Source: CAVSWN01 sp046728115 (GTDB lineage Bacteria > Acidobacteriota > Vicinamibacteria > Vicinamibacterales > CAVVIG01). From it: a DNA stretch of 13,453 bases. Below are positions 11,826 to 13,453 of this stretch, piece after piece (the stretch's first letter is position 1; each line of letters opens with the position of its first letter). The notes beneath the pieces are model-generated. The model saw only the letters and a list, made by a program, of their open reading frames with translations, made no database searches and was not told where the DNA came from. Made by a program: the position numbers and the translations under genes. The DNA lies in contig JBKPDW010000615.1 in the NCBI GenBank assembly GCA_046728115.1, positions 1 to 13,453 on the forward strand, read 5' to 3'.

Positions 11826-13453
11826 CTAGGGCAGCGTCGCGCTCCACACACCGAAGGGCGCGAAGGGCCGTGCCGGGCATGCTGCCGTGCTGCTGACGGC
11901 CGCGTCCGCCGACTCGCGAACAATTCCGGGTGTCGTGTCCATTCCGAACCCGTTCCGAAGGAAGTACAAGCCGGTCGTTCCGGCGAGGGTGAGAGACACG
12001 CGGCTTCCGGCGTCGCGGCCCGGGCCGTTGTCGATCGGCAGACCGTTGAACCACGCGCGCGCCGTTCCGGAATTGTGGCCGACGCCAAAACACGTGCGAC
12101 GCGCCGACGCGCGCACAGACAGTTGCGCTCCTGCCGGAACCTCAACGGGCGCGGCCATTGACATCGCGACAGCCCGGAGACGGGCGTTGTTGAAGCCGCT
12201 GCTCCCTGCGCTGACGTTGTTGAGGTCGCCGGACGCCGCCACCACTCCGTTTACGAGGACCTCCGTGCGCAGATCAAGGCGAAGCCCGACATCGTCGCTG
12301 TTCTTCACGCCGACCCAGATGTTCGCTGGGCCCACTGCGGTCAGCATTCGCCGGACCGTCAACGAGAACGGTGCCGAACCCGCGCAGCCTCCGCCCTCCG
12401 TACCGTCATCTTCCTGAGCGCGAACCGTGAAAGTGAATGTGCCGGTTGCGGTCGTCACGCCGGACAAGATTCCGCTCGAAGAAAGCAAGAGACCGCTCGG
12501 CAGCGATCCGCCGACGACCGCGAACGCGTACGGGCTGATGCCGCCGCTGGCGGTGAAGGCCTGTGAGTATGCGACGCCGGCTTCGCCGTCCGGCAGGCTT
12601 GCCGAGATGCTGATCGCCGGACATGACGACAGACCGCCCAGCTCGACGACGTGCGTCTCGCCGTTGACGCTCGAGACGGTCAGCGTCGCGCTCTTGCGAC
12701 CGAGCGTCTGCGGATGAAAGCTGACGTCTGAGGTCGTGGTTGCACCCGCAGCCAAGGCGACCGACAACGGCGATCCCACGGAGAAGTCGGCGGTATCCGT
12801 CCCCGCGATTGCGAACGGCGGCGCCAGCGTGACCGCCGACGCAGCATTGTTCGCGACGGTGATTGTCCGGTTGACCGCAGAGCCCCGCGCCGTCGATCCG
12901 AAGTCAATCGTTGTCGGCGTCACGGTGAGGGCGGGCGTGATGACGCTTGTGAGATTCTCGGGGTTGCTCGGTGCGATCAGGGCAAAGTCGTCCGCGTTCT
13001 TGTTCGTGTCGATGCTGCTGCCGTTGACGCCGCCGGGTTTTCGCTCGTAGCTGTGGTCCACATTTGCGGAGCCGAGGCTTGCGAGAGCCGTGCCCTCGCC
13101 GTAGGCCGAGGTGGCGCTGAGCGCGACCTGATCGAGGATGGTTCCGTCCGGCTGCGCGATCGCGACACCGCCGTCGTCGGTGAATCCGACGACGTACGTC
13201 TGATCGGCGAGCGCCAGCAGTGCGGCGGAAGCCGCTGCGTTGACGAACAGGTAGTGGCCATGTGCCGGGATCGCGCTGTTGACGGTCACGGTGGTCCGTG
13301 TGCTCACGCCGCCGGCGTTGTTCGATCCCCGGAGCAGAAAGCCGCCGATCCCGACCGGTCCATCGCTGTTGTTGTACAACTCGATCAGTTCGTCGTTTGC
13401 GCCGGCCGGTCCGCGGAATCGAAGCTCGCTGATCACGATCGGGCCGCTTACGC
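11826..13453 (-). CDS. Lamin-tail/ASH/Ig modular exported protein, 5' end outside the window
   Basis: The frame is open to the right edge (reading VSGPIVISELRFRG), so the start and presumably a signal peptide lie outside; GTG 13436 is internal. About 542 codons are present. Counting from VISELRF: a lamin-tail domain (about 1-115; ELIELYNNSDGPVGIGGFLL, GHYLFVN), a linker, an ASH/choice-of-anchor-D domain (about 165-270; LTVTPTTIDFGSTARGS and VSFHPQTLG), a putative Ig domain of the He_PIG type (about 280-365; GVAYSQAFTASGGISPYAF, LPSGLLLSSSGILSG), and a C-terminal beta-rich region (about 370-536; NIWVGVKNSDDVGLRLDL, SSGFNNARLRAV, NSGTARAWFNG). It ends FGVWSATLP with no PEP-CTERM, LPXTG or recognisable secretion-sorting tail. 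Such proteins are surface or secreted, with adhesive or structural roles; no catalytic site is seen. Confidence 0.88.
   Translation of the reverse strand, partial: VSGPIVISELRFRGPAGANDELIELYNNSDGPVGIGGFLLRGSNNAGGVSTRTTVTVNSAIPAHGHYLFVNAAASAALLALADQTYVVGFTDDGGVAIAQPDGTILDQVALSATSAYGEGTALASLGSANVDHSYERKPGGVNGSSIDTNKNADDFALIAPSNPENLTSVITPALTVTPTTIDFGSTARGSAVNRTITVANNAASAVTLAPPFAIAGTDTADFSVGSPLSVALAAGATTTSDVSFHPQTLGRKSATLTVSSVNGETHVVELGGLSSCPAISISASLPDGEAGVAYSQAFTASGGISPYAFAVVGGSLPSGLLLSSSGILSGVTTATGTFTFTVRAQEDDGTEGGGCAGSAPFSLTVRRMLTAVGPANIWVGVKNSDDVGLRLDLRTEVLVNGVVAASGDLNNVSAGSSGFNNARLRAVAMSMAAPVEVPAGAQLSVRASARRTCFGVGHNSGTARAWFNGLPIDNGPGRDAGSRVSLTLAGTTGLYFLRNGFGMDTTPGIVRESADAAVSSTAACPARPFAPFGVWSATLP

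Noticed and set aside
11649..12161. Plus-strand open frame across the intergenic region and the end of the lamin-tail gene
   Set aside because: More than half of it is antisense to the lamin-tail protein and no domain or ribosome site supports it.

Overview
The window is GC-rich DNA with the marks of an Acidobacteriota genome, perhaps Vicinamibacteria. It carries an orphan MacB/FtsX-type ABC permease of the 'ADOP' kind, the remnant of a second one, a lamin-tail/ASH/Ig modular secreted protein, and several short-leader genes with a -10-like box just before the start codon. The taxonomic call is inference from gene content. I see no tRNA, rRNA, insertion sequence, CRISPR array or phage gene.

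Layout, left to right. At 1-306 (-) is the start of a small membrane protein cut by the window edge. It is divergent from a rightward envelope block. That block holds a secreted UshA-type 5'-nucleotidase (522-2225), an LdtD/YcbB-type L,D-transpeptidase 11 bases downstream (2237-3976), and a second L,D-transpeptidase-like protein of a different family (4094-4789). A VOC-fold protein (4844-5209) and an AlkZ-related winged-helix protein (5261-6100) follow, probably as one unit. Facing them on the minus strand is a three-gene run: an ArsR-type regulator (9580-9158), an AHSA1/SRPBCC protein that overlaps it by 83 bases (9240-8731), and the ADOP permease (8641-6200). A 12-bp palindrome lies in the arsR promoter spacer and is a good candidate for an autoregulatory operator.

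Right of the arsR promoter is a broken ADOP N-terminus on the plus strand (9694-9876) in otherwise empty DNA. Then come two exported proteins (10043-10426 and 10444-11199), the second of which resembles the LolA/outer-membrane-lipoprotein-sorting fold. A short heptad-repeat coiled-coil protein follows on the minus strand (11502-11212). Last is a large minus-strand modular surface protein whose 5' end lies outside the window (11826-13453).

Most of the window concerns the cell envelope: periplasmic nucleotide scavenging, 3-3 peptidoglycan cross-linking, an inner-membrane permease and exported beta-rich proteins. I did not find a clearly new multi-gene system. The most testable novelties are the ArsR/SRPBCC overlap with its operator, the hairpin between a Shine-Dalgarno-like sequence and the permease start, the side-by-side L,D-transpeptidases of two families, and the unassigned C-terminal module of the last protein.
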